Shown here piece after piece: positions 39,627 through 48,359 of a DNA stretch of 64,000 nucleotides. The notes below the pieces were generated by a model. That model worked only from the letters and a program-made list of their open reading frames with translations. It made no database searches and was not told the origin of the DNA. The DNA lies in NCBI RefSeq assembly GCF_903944925.1, contig NZ_CAJATU010000082.1, positions 1 to 64,000 on the forward strand. Reading direction: 5' to 3'. A program made the translations under genes and the position numbers. The stretch comes from an uncultured Rhodopila sp. (GTDB lineage: Bacteria > Pseudomonadota > Alphaproteobacteria > Acetobacterales > Acetobacteraceae). Position 1 is the first letter of the stretch, and each line of letters opens with the position of its first letter.

Positions 39627-40211
39627 TTACTCGCCGACGGGCGATGTCGCGTCGCCGACGGGAAACCGCATCGTCCAGGCCGTCCCGCCGACGGTTTCCA
39701 CCTCCAGCGTGCCGCCGATTTGCTGCATCAGCCGGCGTGCGAGGCCGACCCCGTGGCGGCGGCTTTCTGGATCGGCGACATAGCCGGATCCGTCGTCGGT
39801 GATCTGCACCATGCCCCGGTCCGGGTGCCCGTCGGGCCGGACGCTGACGACGATCGATCCGCCGCGTTCATCAAAGGCATGTTCGTAGCTGTTCGATACG
39901 AGTTCGGCGATGACCAGCCCCAGCGCGGTCGCCGCCGTCAGGTCCAGGGAGAGCGGTTCCGACTGGCACAGAAGCGAAACAGGAAACGGGGCTTGCGGCT
40001 GAAGCTCCGGCAGGTTTTCGCACAGCAGCCTGGCATAGGCGCCGAAATCCAGGTTCGATCCCATGCCGACGCCAAGCAGATGGTCGTAGACGGTGGCCAG
40101 GGTCATGACCCGGTGGTCAAGGAGGCGCGTTTCGGCCACGCCTGCCTGCACAAGCCATACAGCCTCGCCACGCTGCAACTGGCGCTGACGATCGTCGATG
40201 ACATGGTGCAC
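39627..40211 (-). pseudogene. C-terminal part of a sensor histidine kinase (HWE/HisKA_2 type), probably 5' truncated
   Basis: RVMTLATVYDHLLGVGM...LVIAELVSNSYEHAFD...GRGMVQITDDGSGY-like ATPase; no H-box seen upstream. Confidence 0.6.
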
Positions 40212-40316
40212 GGCAAGCGGCCGCCGCGCACGCTGCCGCCCGGCATGCTGCTGCTGGGCCTGAACCCGGCGGCCGCCGCCGCCCGGCCGGCCTCGGCGGC
40301 GAAGCTGCTGGTTTAG
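40128..40316 (+). pseudogene. C-terminal fragment resembling a response regulator receiver domain tail
   Basis: RFGHACLHKPYSLATLQLALTIVDDMV with receiver-like KPY; no receiver N-terminal half upstream. Confidence 0.35.
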
Positions 40317-40323
40317 CGGGTGA

Positions 40324-41265
40324 TCATACCAGCCAGGTCGCCTCGTTCTCGCCCCACTCCCGCCCGTCGCGCAGCCGGCTCTCCAGCAGCCTGAACCGCT
40401 CGACCAGGAAGTCGATCACCACCCGGGTGCGTGGCGCCATGTGGCGGCGGGACGGATACACGACGAACGCCGGGCGGCGGCGCGCGACATAGTCCGGCAG
40501 CAGCCGGTACAGCCGGCTCGAGCGGATGTCGTTGACCGTGATGGGATCGCCGAGCAGCGCGATGCCGTACCCGGCCAGCGCCGCCTGCCGGGCCACCAGG
40601 CTGTTATTGGACCGGAACGCGCCGGTCACCTCGACATCCACCGTGCCGTCCGGCCCGGTGAACGCCCAGTGCGTGCTGTCGCGGCCGACGTCGTGGATGA
40701 TGCAGGTGTGGTTCACCAGTTCCGAGGGATGCGACGGCGCGCCGTAACGCTCCAGGTAGGCCGGCGCCGCGACCGGCGCGGAGCCGAGCGTGGCGATGGC
40801 GCGCGACACCAGCGAGGTATCCGGCGACTGGCCGAAGCGCAGCGCCAGATCGAGGCGCTCCTCCACCAGGTCGTTCATCTCCTCGCTGACCACGAGGTCC
40901 AGCGACAGCCCGGGATATTCCCGCATCAGCGCGGTCAGTTCCGGCACCAGCAGGATCGCCGCGCCCACCGGTATGCCGATACGCACCAAGCCGGTGGGGG
41001 CACCCCCGTTGCGGCCGAAGGTGTCTTCGAGGTCCTCGGCTTCCTCCAGCAGATGGCGGGCGCGGCTGACCAGGCCCTGGCCGTCGTCGGTCAGGCTGAG
41101 CTTGCGGGTGGTGCGATGGAACAGCCGCACCCCGAAATGCTCTTCGAGCTGCGCCACCTGGCGGGTCACGGCCGACTGGCTGGCGTTGGTTTCCCGCGCC
41201 ACGGCGGAGAACGAGCCGGTCTCCACGACCCGGACGAATGTCTTCAGGCCGGCGATCAGGTCCAT
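40324..41265 (-). CDS. LysR family transcriptional regulator
   Basis: MDLIAGLKTFVRVVETGSFSAVARETNASQSAVTRQVAQLEEHFGVRLFHRTTRKLSLTD. Confidence 0.97.
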   Translation of the reverse strand: MDLIAGLKTFVRVVETGSFSAVARETNASQSAVTRQVAQLEEHFGVRLFHRTTRKLSLTDDGQGLVSRARHLLEEAEDLEDTFGRNGGAPTGLVRIGIPVGAAILLVPELTALMREYPGLSLDLVVSEEMNDLVEERLDLALRFGQSPDTSLVSRAIATLGSAPVAAPAYLERYGAPSHPSELVNHTCIIHDVGRDSTHWAFTGPDGTVDVEVTGAFRSNNSLVARQAALAGYGIALLGDPITVNDIRSSRLYRLLPDYVARRRPAFVVYPSRRHMAPRTRVVIDFLVERFRLLESRLRDGREWGENEATWLV

Positions 41266-41492
41266 CGCCGCTCCGGCATGGTGTGGGACGTCATGCGCAC
41301 GGACATGACTTCCAGCAAATCGGTATTGCCGCGCTGCGTCAACGGCCGCCCCGGTGGAGCGTCAACGGCGTTCCCCGAATGTCACCCATTCGTGCAGACC
41401 GCGCCGGAAAGATGGGCAGTGCGCCTATGTCCTGGGCCACGGCTGTCTGGCCTGATCCGGTCCGCCGGGTGGCCGCCGGAATGGAGATTGCC

Positions 41493-41615
41493 ATGAAACG
41501 CTTGATTTTAGCTGCAATCGCAGTGCTGAGCCTGGGTGTCGGAACGGCCTTCGCGCAATCCTTCGCGCATGAAGCCGCGCCCGCGGGTCAGCAGCAGAAA
41601 GCGACAGGGAACTAA
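41493..41615 (+). CDS. Small secreted peptide
   Basis: 40 aa, MKRLILAAIAVLSLGVGTAFAQSFAHEAAPAGQQQKATGN; signal peptide with AxA site, SD ATGGAGATTG upstream. Confidence 0.6.
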   Translation: MKRLILAAIAVLSLGVGTAFAQSFAHEAAPAGQQQKATGN

Positions 41616-41666
41616 GTCGGTTCCCCCTGTGGGCGGATGAGGGCGTTCAGCACGGCTGCTCCCTCA

Positions 41667-41739
41667 CCGTCATGGCGTGTCCCGGCCATCTTCGCACCGC
41701 CGTTGGAGCGCGGATGGCCGGGACACGCCCGGCCATGAC
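41667..41739. repeat. REP-like palindromic units in inverted arrangement
   Basis: gtcatggcgtgtcccggccat and gatggccgggacacgcccggccatgac; core recurs at 44792. Confidence 0.6.
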
Positions 41740-41824
41740 TGTGGGGGTGGAAAGGCCGCCCTGTTCGGATGCAAATTGACGCTGCCGCTTGAGCGACTCC
41801 GCCATTCCGCTCACACTCAGGCGC

Positions 41825-42958
41825 ATGCAGATCGACTATATCGACCCCCGCTCCGGCGCCACTTTCCCGCTCGACCAACCGCGCTGGTGCGGGCCGGGGC
41901 AAGTGCCGCTGCTCCTCACGCCGATGCCGGGACTGCGCCGCGAGCAGATCGACACCACCACGCGCAGCCTGTGGCGCTACCGCGCCGCCTTCCCGCTGCA
42001 AACCGATGACCCCGTCACCCTGGGCGAAGGCTGCACACCGCTGATCCCGCGCATCGTCGCCGGGGTGCGCGTGCTGATGAAGTACGAATGGTTCAACCCG
42101 ACCTGCAGCTTCAAGGATCGCGGCGCCAGCGTCATGCTGTCGTTGCTCCGCGCGCAGGGCATCCGCCACGTGCTGGAGGACAGCTCCGGCAACGGCGGTG
42201 CCGCGGTGTCCGCCTACGCCGCGGCGGGCGGCATTGCGGCCACCATCCTGACGCCGGCCTCCACCAGCCCGGCCAAGACCGTGCAGATGCGCGCCCACGG
42301 CGCGGCGGTGGAGTTGATCCCCGGCACCCGCCAGGACACCGCGGATGCCGCCGTCGCCCGCTCAGGCGATATCTTCTACGCCAGCCACAACTGGCACCCG
42401 TTCTTCCTGCACGGCACCAAGACGCTTGCCTACGAGATCTGGGAAGACCTGGGTTTCCGCGTCCCGGACAACATCATCACCCCCTGCGGCGCCGGCTCCA
42501 CCGTTCTCGGCTGCCAGATCGGCTTTTCCGAGTTGTTCCGCTCCGGCCAGATCCCTTCGCTGCCGCGCATCTTCGCCGCCCAGCCCGCCAACTGCGCGCC
42601 GATAGCCGCGGCATTCATGGCCGGCGGGGACGACCCGGTGCCGACGACCATCACGCCCACCATGGCGGAGGGCACCGCCATCGCGCATCCCGTGCGGCTG
42701 CGCGAGGTGCTCGGCACCCTGCGCGAAACCCGCGGCGGCGCCGTCACCCTGACCGAAGCTGAAATCGGCGCCGCCACGCTGGATCTCGCCCGCATCGGAA
42801 TTTATGTCGAGCCGACATGCGCACAGGCGGCCGCGGCGTTCGGCAAGCTGCTGGAAACCGGCACGATCACGCCGGAGCAGACCACGGTGCTGGTGATGAC
42901 CGGAACCGGCTTGAAGGCGACGCCGCGAATCGCCGAACTGCTGGGGATTGCGCTATGA
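41825..42958 (+). CDS. Threonine synthase-like PLP-dependent enzyme
   Basis: LGEGCTPLIPR; NPTCSFKDRGASVMLS; EDSSGNGGAAVSAYAA; TPCGAGSTVLG. Confidence 0.88.
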   Translation: MQIDYIDPRSGATFPLDQPRWCGPGQVPLLLTPMPGLRREQIDTTTRSLWRYRAAFPLQTDDPVTLGEGCTPLIPRIVAGVRVLMKYEWFNPTCSFKDRGASVMLSLLRAQGIRHVLEDSSGNGGAAVSAYAAAGGIAATILTPASTSPAKTVQMRAHGAAVELIPGTRQDTADAAVARSGDIFYASHNWHPFFLHGTKTLAYEIWEDLGFRVPDNIITPCGAGSTVLGCQIGFSELFRSGQIPSLPRIFAAQPANCAPIAAAFMAGGDDPVPTTITPTMAEGTAIAHPVRLREVLGTLRETRGGAVTLTEAEIGAATLDLARIGIYVEPTCAQAAAAFGKLLETGTITPEQTTVLVMTGTGLKATPRIAELLGIAL

Positions 42959-43023
42959 TCTGTCCGGGTCAACAACGGCCGCGTCCGGCGCCCCGGCGCC
43001 GCCGCTGATTGGGTGCTGCCGAA

Positions 43024-44121
43024 ATGAAGCTCGCCGACTTGCCGACGCCTTGCCTCGTGCTGGACCGCACCGTTCTCGCCCGCAACATCCGCGGGATGGC
43101 GCGGGCGTTGCAACGGCTGAACGTGCCGCTCCGCCCGCACATGAAGACCGCGAAGTCGATTGAGGTGGCCCGCATGGCGCTGGAAGGCCAGCCGGGTGGC
43201 ATCACCGTCTCCACCCTGGCGGAAGCCGAGTATTTCTTCGGCCACGGCATTACCGACATCCTCTATGCCGTCGGGATCACGCCGCAGAAGCTGGAGCGCG
43301 TGGCGAGGTTGAACGCGAGTGGGGCGCAAATAATCGTGATCACAGACGATCCCACCGTCGCGGATGTGATCGCGGCGCAGCCGGCGCCGATACGCACCCT
43401 GATCGAGATCGACAGCGGCGAGGGGCGCGGCGGGGTCCATCCTGACAGCGACCGGGTGATCGAACTGGCCGCCAGGTTGGGTCCCTGCCTTGCTGGACTC
43501 ATGACGCATGCCGGGCACTCTTATTCCGGCCGCCGATCGAGCGAGATTGCGGCGGTTGCCGAGGCCGAGCGGAGCGCCGTGGTGCACGCGGCGGAGCGAT
43601 TGCGGGAGGCCGGCTACCACGCCGGCATCATATCCGCCGGCAGTTCGCCGACGGCGCGGCATGCCGAAAACCTGGCCGGCATCACCGAGATGCGGGCGGG
43701 CGTCTACATGTTCGGCGACCTGTTCCAGGCGGAAATCGAGACCCATGGTGCCGACGGCATCGCGCTGAGCGTCCTGACCAGCATCATCGGCCACAATGCC
43801 GGGCGGGTGCTGATCGATGCCGGCGGCCTGGCCCTGTCGAAGGATCGCAGCACCGAATCCACGCTGCATGACTTCGGCTACGGACTGGCGATGGATATCG
43901 AGGGGCGCCGCAGCTTCGGCCGGGCTATCGTTGCCAAAGCTTATCAGGAGCACGGGGTCATCGAGACCGATCCGCTGTTTCCGATCCATCTGCCCATCGG
44001 CGGCAAGCTGCGGATTGCTCCCAATCACGCCTGCATGACCGCAGCGGCGCATGATCGCTATTTCGTGGTGGATGGAGACCAGCACGTTGCGGCGATTTGG
44101 CATCGTGCGAACGGCTGGTAA
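43024..44121 (+). CDS. DSD1/D-threonine aldolase family PLP enzyme (alanine racemase N-terminal fold)
   Basis: LPTPCLVLDRTVLARNIRGMA...RPHMKTAKSIEVA; C-terminal PNHACMTAAAHDRYFVVDG. Confidence 0.9.
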   Translation: MKLADLPTPCLVLDRTVLARNIRGMARALQRLNVPLRPHMKTAKSIEVARMALEGQPGGITVSTLAEAEYFFGHGITDILYAVGITPQKLERVARLNASGAQIIVITDDPTVADVIAAQPAPIRTLIEIDSGEGRGGVHPDSDRVIELAARLGPCLAGLMTHAGHSYSGRRSSEIAAVAEAERSAVVHAAERLREAGYHAGIISAGSSPTARHAENLAGITEMRAGVYMFGDLFQAEIETHGADGIALSVLTSIIGHNAGRVLIDAGGLALSKDRSTESTLHDFGYGLAMDIEGRRSFGRAIVAKAYQEHGVIETDPLFPIHLPIGGKLRIAPNHACMTAAAHDRYFVVDGDQHVAAIWHRANGW

Positions 44122-44245
44122 ACTTGCCGCTTCCGTGTCCCGGCCGATGTGATACACGTAGCTCCTGACCGCATCCGTTCGTGAAAGGATCTGTGTCTTC
44201 CAGCAGACTGGTCCCAATGACTGGGGGTCGTACCCGGGGTCGTCC

Positions 44246-44716
44246 GTGCCGGTTTCACCCGTGCTTGCGCTGGTGGGGTTCGTCGGTCTGTGCCTGCTGG
44301 TCGGGGCTGTCGGCGGCACGATGACCGCGCATTCGGTGCCCCGCTGGTATGCGACGCTGATCGCTCCTCCCGGGACGCCGCCGAAATGGGTGTTCGCTCC
44401 GGTCTGGAGCGCGATTTACGTCACCGTCGGCGTCGCGGGATGGCTGGTCTGGAGGCGCAACGGCACCTCGCGGGTGCTGCGCCTGTGGGGCTGGCAACTG
44501 GCGGCCAACGCGTTGTGGGCCCCCGCGTTCTTCGGCGCCCACAGCCCGGCCCTGGCGCTGGCGATCATGGCGGTGATGCTGATCCTGATCGGCGCCACGA
44601 TCCGCGCCTTCCGGCCCATACATCGAACGGCGGCGATGCTGATGGTGCCTTATCTGACGTGGTGCCTCTACGCGGCCTATTTGAACATGGGTTTCCTGTT
44701 ACTCAACTACACTTGA
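44246..44716 (+). CDS. tspO: TspO/MBR family tryptophan-rich sensory protein
   Basis: WYATLIAPPGTPPKWVFAPVWSAIYVTVGVAGWLVW...YLTWCLYAAYLNMGFLLLN. Confidence 0.92.
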   Translation: MPVSPVLALVGFVGLCLLVGAVGGTMTAHSVPRWYATLIAPPGTPPKWVFAPVWSAIYVTVGVAGWLVWRRNGTSRVLRLWGWQLAANALWAPAFFGAHSPALALAIMAVMLILIGATIRAFRPIHRTAAMLMVPYLTWCLYAAYLNMGFLLLNYT

Positions 44717-44791
44717 CGCCCCGGGGCTGTGGCTGAAGGCGCTTCGGGCGTATCATCCTCGTCGCGGACCCGGATAGCGCTCGCGTTGGGA

Positions 44792-44817
44792 ATGGCCGGG
44801 ACACACCCGGCCATGAC
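44792..44817. repeat. REP-like palindrome (same core as 41713-41739)
   Basis: atggccgggacacacccggccatgac. Confidence 0.6.
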
Positions 44818-44881
44818 GGAGAGTACGGGGGCTGGCTCGGACGACACTGGCGCCAGCCAACCAATCAGGAGAAATCCCGAC

Positions 44882-47251
44882 ATGGACCAGCAAACAGCGA
44901 AGCCGCTCAGTGCCGCTCAGGTTGAGCGCATGAACCTGTGGTGGCGCGCCGCCAACTACCTGTCCGTCGGGCAGATCTACCTGCTGGCCAACCCGCTGCT
45001 GCGCGAGCCGCTGACGATGGATCACGTCAAGCCGCGGCTGCTCGGCCACTGGGGCACCACGCCCGGTTTGAATTTCCTCTACGTGCACCTCAACCGGATC
45101 ATTGCGGAACGCAACCTTGACCTACTGTTCATCGCCGGCCCCGGCCACGGCGCACCCGGTGTCGTCGCCAGCACCTGGCTGGAGGGCACCTACAGCGAGA
45201 CCTACCCGAACGTTTCGCGCGACGCCGAGGGCATGCACCACCTGTTCCGCCAGTTCTCCTTCCCCGGCGGTATCCCCAGCCATGCCGCGCCGGATACCCC
45301 CGGCTCGATCCATGAGGGCGGCGAACTCGGCTACTCGCTGTCGCATGCCTACGGCGCGGTGCTCGACAACCCCGACCTGATCGCCGCCTGCGTTATCGGC
45401 GACGGAGAGGCCGAGACCGGGCCGCTGGCAACCTCCTGGCACGGCAACAAGTTCCTCGACGCGGCGCAGGACGGGGCGGTGCTGCCGATTCTGCATCTGA
45501 ACGGGTATAAAATCGCCAATCCGACGGTGCTCGCGCGGATCCCGGATGACGAACTGCGCGCCCTTATGACCGGTTATGGCTATGAGCCGATAGAGGTTGC
45601 AGGCCACGATCCGGACGCGATGCACCAGGCGATGGCAGCGGCGATGGACCGTGCGTTCGATTCCATCCGCGCCATCCAGCAGGCGGCGCGCGGCGGCAAG
45701 CCCGGGCGGCCGCGCTGGCCGATGATTATTCTCCGCAGCCTGAAGGGCTGGACCGGCCCGAAGACCGTCGATGGCAAGCCGGCCGAGGGCAACTGGCGCG
45801 CCCACCAGGTCCCGTTCACCATGGAAAAGCCGGAGCATCTCGGGCTGCTGAACGACTGGCTGCAAAGCTACCGTCCGGAAGAACTGTTCGACGACGCCGG
45901 CCGCCCGATCGAGGCGATCACCGGCCTGAGCCCCGCCGGCGAGAAGCGCATGAGCGCCAATCCGCACAGCAATGGCGGCCTGCTGATGCGGCCGCTGCGC
46001 ATGCCGGATTACCGGGACTACGCGGTAAAGGTGCCCGCGCCCGGCGCGGTGGACGGGGAATCGACCCGGGTGATGGGCGCGTTCCTGCGCGACGTGATGA
46101 AGGCCAATGCCGACAGCCGCAATTTCCGCGTGTTCGCGCCGGACGAGAACAATTCCAACCGGCTGAACGACATCCTGGACGCAACCAACCGCGCCTGGGA
46201 CGCCGAGACGGTGGCGAACGACGACCACCTCGCACCCGACGGGCGGGTGATGGAGATCCTCAGCGAGCACACCTGCCAGGGCTGGCTGGAGGGCTACCTT
46301 CTTACAGGCCGGCACGGGTTGCTGTCCTGCTACGAGGCGTTCATCCACATCGTCGATTCGATGGTCAACCAGCACGCCAAGTGGCTGAAAAGTTCGCGGG
46401 CAATCCCATGGCGGCGGCCGATTTCATCGTTGAACTACCTGCTGACATCACATGTCTGGCGGCAGGACCATAACGGGTTCAGCCACCAGGACCCCGGGTT
46501 CATCGACCACGTGGTGAACAAGAAGGCCGACATCGTGCGGGTCTATCTGCCGCCCGACGCGAACACCCTGCTCTGGGTGACGGATCATTGCCTGCGAAGC
46601 TGGGACCGGATCAACGTCATCGTCGCCGGCAAGCAGCCGGAGCCGCAATGGCTCGATATGGACTCGGCGATCAAGCACTGCACCCAGGGCATCGGCATCT
46701 GGCCGTGGGCGAGCAACGACCAGGACTCCGAGCCTGACGTGATCATGGGCTGCGCCGGGGACGTCCCGACGCTGGAGGTGATGGCGGCGACGGACCTGCT
46801 GCGACAGTTGCTGCCCGGCCTGAAGCTGCGGGTGGTGAACGTGGTCGACCTGATGACGCTGCAACCGAAATCCCAGCACCCGCACGGGCTGTCGGAGCAG
46901 GATTTCGATGCGCTGTTCACGCCCGGCACCCCGGTGATCTTCGCCTATCACGGCTACCCGAGCCTGATCCACCGGCTGGTCTACAAGCGCACCAACCACG
47001 ACAACTTCCATGTCCGCGGCTTCATGGAGGAAGGCACCACGACGACACCGTTCGACATGGTGGTGCGCAACCGGCTGGACCGCTTCCATCTGGTCGCCGA
47101 CGTGATCGACCGGGTGCCCGGCCTGGCCGCACGGGCGGTCTATGTGAAGCAGGCGATGCGGGACAAGCTGATCGAGCATGAGCAATATATCGTGCGAGTC
47201 GGCGCCGACATGCCGGAGGTCGCGGACTGGCGCTGGCCGGGCAAGGCGTGA
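44882..47251 (+). CDS. xfp: Phosphoketolase (Xfp)
   Basis: [64 protein letters not shown]. Confidence 0.96.
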   Translation: MDQQTAKPLSAAQVERMNLWWRAANYLSVGQIYLLANPLLREPLTMDHVKPRLLGHWGTTPGLNFLYVHLNRIIAERNLDLLFIAGPGHGAPGVVASTWLEGTYSETYPNVSRDAEGMHHLFRQFSFPGGIPSHAAPDTPGSIHEGGELGYSLSHAYGAVLDNPDLIAACVIGDGEAETGPLATSWHGNKFLDAAQDGAVLPILHLNGYKIANPTVLARIPDDELRALMTGYGYEPIEVAGHDPDAMHQAMAAAMDRAFDSIRAIQQAARGGKPGRPRWPMIILRSLKGWTGPKTVDGKPAEGNWRAHQVPFTMEKPEHLGLLNDWLQSYRPEELFDDAGRPIEAITGLSPAGEKRMSANPHSNGGLLMRPLRMPDYRDYAVKVPAPGAVDGESTRVMGAFLRDVMKANADSRNFRVFAPDENNSNRLNDILDATNRAWDAETVANDDHLAPDGRVMEILSEHTCQGWLEGYLLTGRHGLLSCYEAFIHIVDSMVNQHAKWLKSSRAIPWRRPISSLNYLLTSHVWRQDHNGFSHQDPGFIDHVVNKKADIVRVYLPPDANTLLWVTDHCLRSWDRINVIVAGKQPEPQWLDMDSAIKHCTQGIGIWPWASNDQDSEPDVIMGCAGDVPTLEVMAATDLLRQLLPGLKLRVVNVVDLMTLQPKSQHPHGLSEQDFDALFTPGTPVIFAYHGYPSLIHRLVYKRTNHDNFHVRGFMEEGTTTTPFDMVVRNRLDRFHLVADVIDRVPGLAARAVYVKQAMRDKLIEHEQYIVRVGADMPEVADWRWPGKA

Positions 47252-47360
47252 GCAGCGCGGCAGGCGAAACGATCATATCTGACAAGTCCTAATCATATCG
47301 ACGGATCGAAGCGTTCGCTGCTAGAAGCGCGATTCTATTGATCCACTGATGGGCCGTGTC

Positions 47361-48002
47361 ATGAACAAGACTGCCGGGAAGCGCCTTGCCGCACTGGGCC
47401 TCAGTGTCACACTGGGTGTGATTACCGCCTCCGCCGCGTTGGCGCAGTTGCCGTCATCCGGTCCCGGCGTCAGCAGCATCGGCAAGCGCACGGCCACCCA
47501 GGGCGCAGTCGAAAAGCCGCCGGAAGCCGCGCCCGACGTGTTGCCCGGTGCCAGGGCCCGCGCCCCGGCCGCTCCGGCCAGCCGCTCGACGGCCGACATG
47601 CCGCCGACGGAGGCCTTGTTCGATGCGATCAACCGAGGCGACATCGCCTCCGCACGAGACGCGCTCAGCCGGGGAGCCGATTTGGACGGCGTCAATGTGC
47701 TGGGGATGACGCCGATGGAGTTGTCGGTCGATCTCGGGCGCAACGACATCTCCTTCCTGCTGCTGTCGATGCGCGGCGAGGATGCCGGCCGCGGGTCGCG
47801 AGCGATGGCGCACGCCAGCCCAACCCCGGCCCCGTCGAAGAAGCTCGCCCGCGAGGCCAAGCCGAAGCCGGGCAATGCGCACGGGCCGGCAGCCGTTGCG
47901 GTGAAGCCGGTCGCGACGCCGAAGCTGTTCGCCAACGACGGCGGCACGCCACTGCCGAGCGCCGGATTCCTCGGCTTCGATCCGCATTCTGCAACGAACT
48001 GA
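47361..48002 (+). CDS. Exported ankyrin-repeat-like protein
   Basis: Signal peptide; EALFDAINRGDIASARDALSRGADLDGVNVLGMTPMELSVDLGRNDISFLLL. Confidence 0.7.
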   Translation: MNKTAGKRLAALGLSVTLGVITASAALAQLPSSGPGVSSIGKRTATQGAVEKPPEAAPDVLPGARARAPAAPASRSTADMPPTEALFDAINRGDIASARDALSRGADLDGVNVLGMTPMELSVDLGRNDISFLLLSMRGEDAGRGSRAMAHASPTPAPSKKLAREAKPKPGNAHGPAAVAVKPVATPKLFANDGGTPLPSAGFLGFDPHSATN

Positions 48003-48096
48003 GGGCGGGACGGTGGTTACAATTCGTACAAATGACTGGAGATCGCACTCCGGCCGCCCCATGTCGCCTGGCATCACAGAAGCCAGGAGGGCTGAC

Positions 48097-48297
48097 ATGC
48101 TCGCATACGAAAACAAGCAGATCGCGCGTAATATCATGAGCGTGCATGGTTTGCGGGCCCAGGCGGTGGTTCAGGAACGCATCGCCGAGGCCCGGTTGGC
48201 CGGTGACCGCGCCGGATTGGACAGGTGGCAGAACGTCCTCGCTGCGATCGGGGAGTTGCGGCAGACCAACCGGCAGAACGAACTGACGCACGCTTAG
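48097..48297 (+). CDS. Small hypothetical protein
   Basis: 66 aa, MLAYENKQIARNIMSVHGLRAQAVVQERIAEARLAGDRAGLDRWQNVLAAIGELR; preceded by AGGAGG. Confidence 0.7.
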   Translation: MLAYENKQIARNIMSVHGLRAQAVVQERIAEARLAGDRAGLDRWQNVLAAIGELRQTNRQNELTHA

Positions 48298-48359
48298 GCT
48301 TATCGGCCAGCGCCTGTAGCGGTCCGGCGAATGACATCGCGCCGGGTCCGTGCAGCGCG

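Noticed and set aside
47311-47325. Possible FNR box upstream of the ankyrin-like gene (TTGATCCACTGATGG region, ~47338)
   Set aside because: Second half-site does not match ATCAA/GTCAA at N4 spacing.
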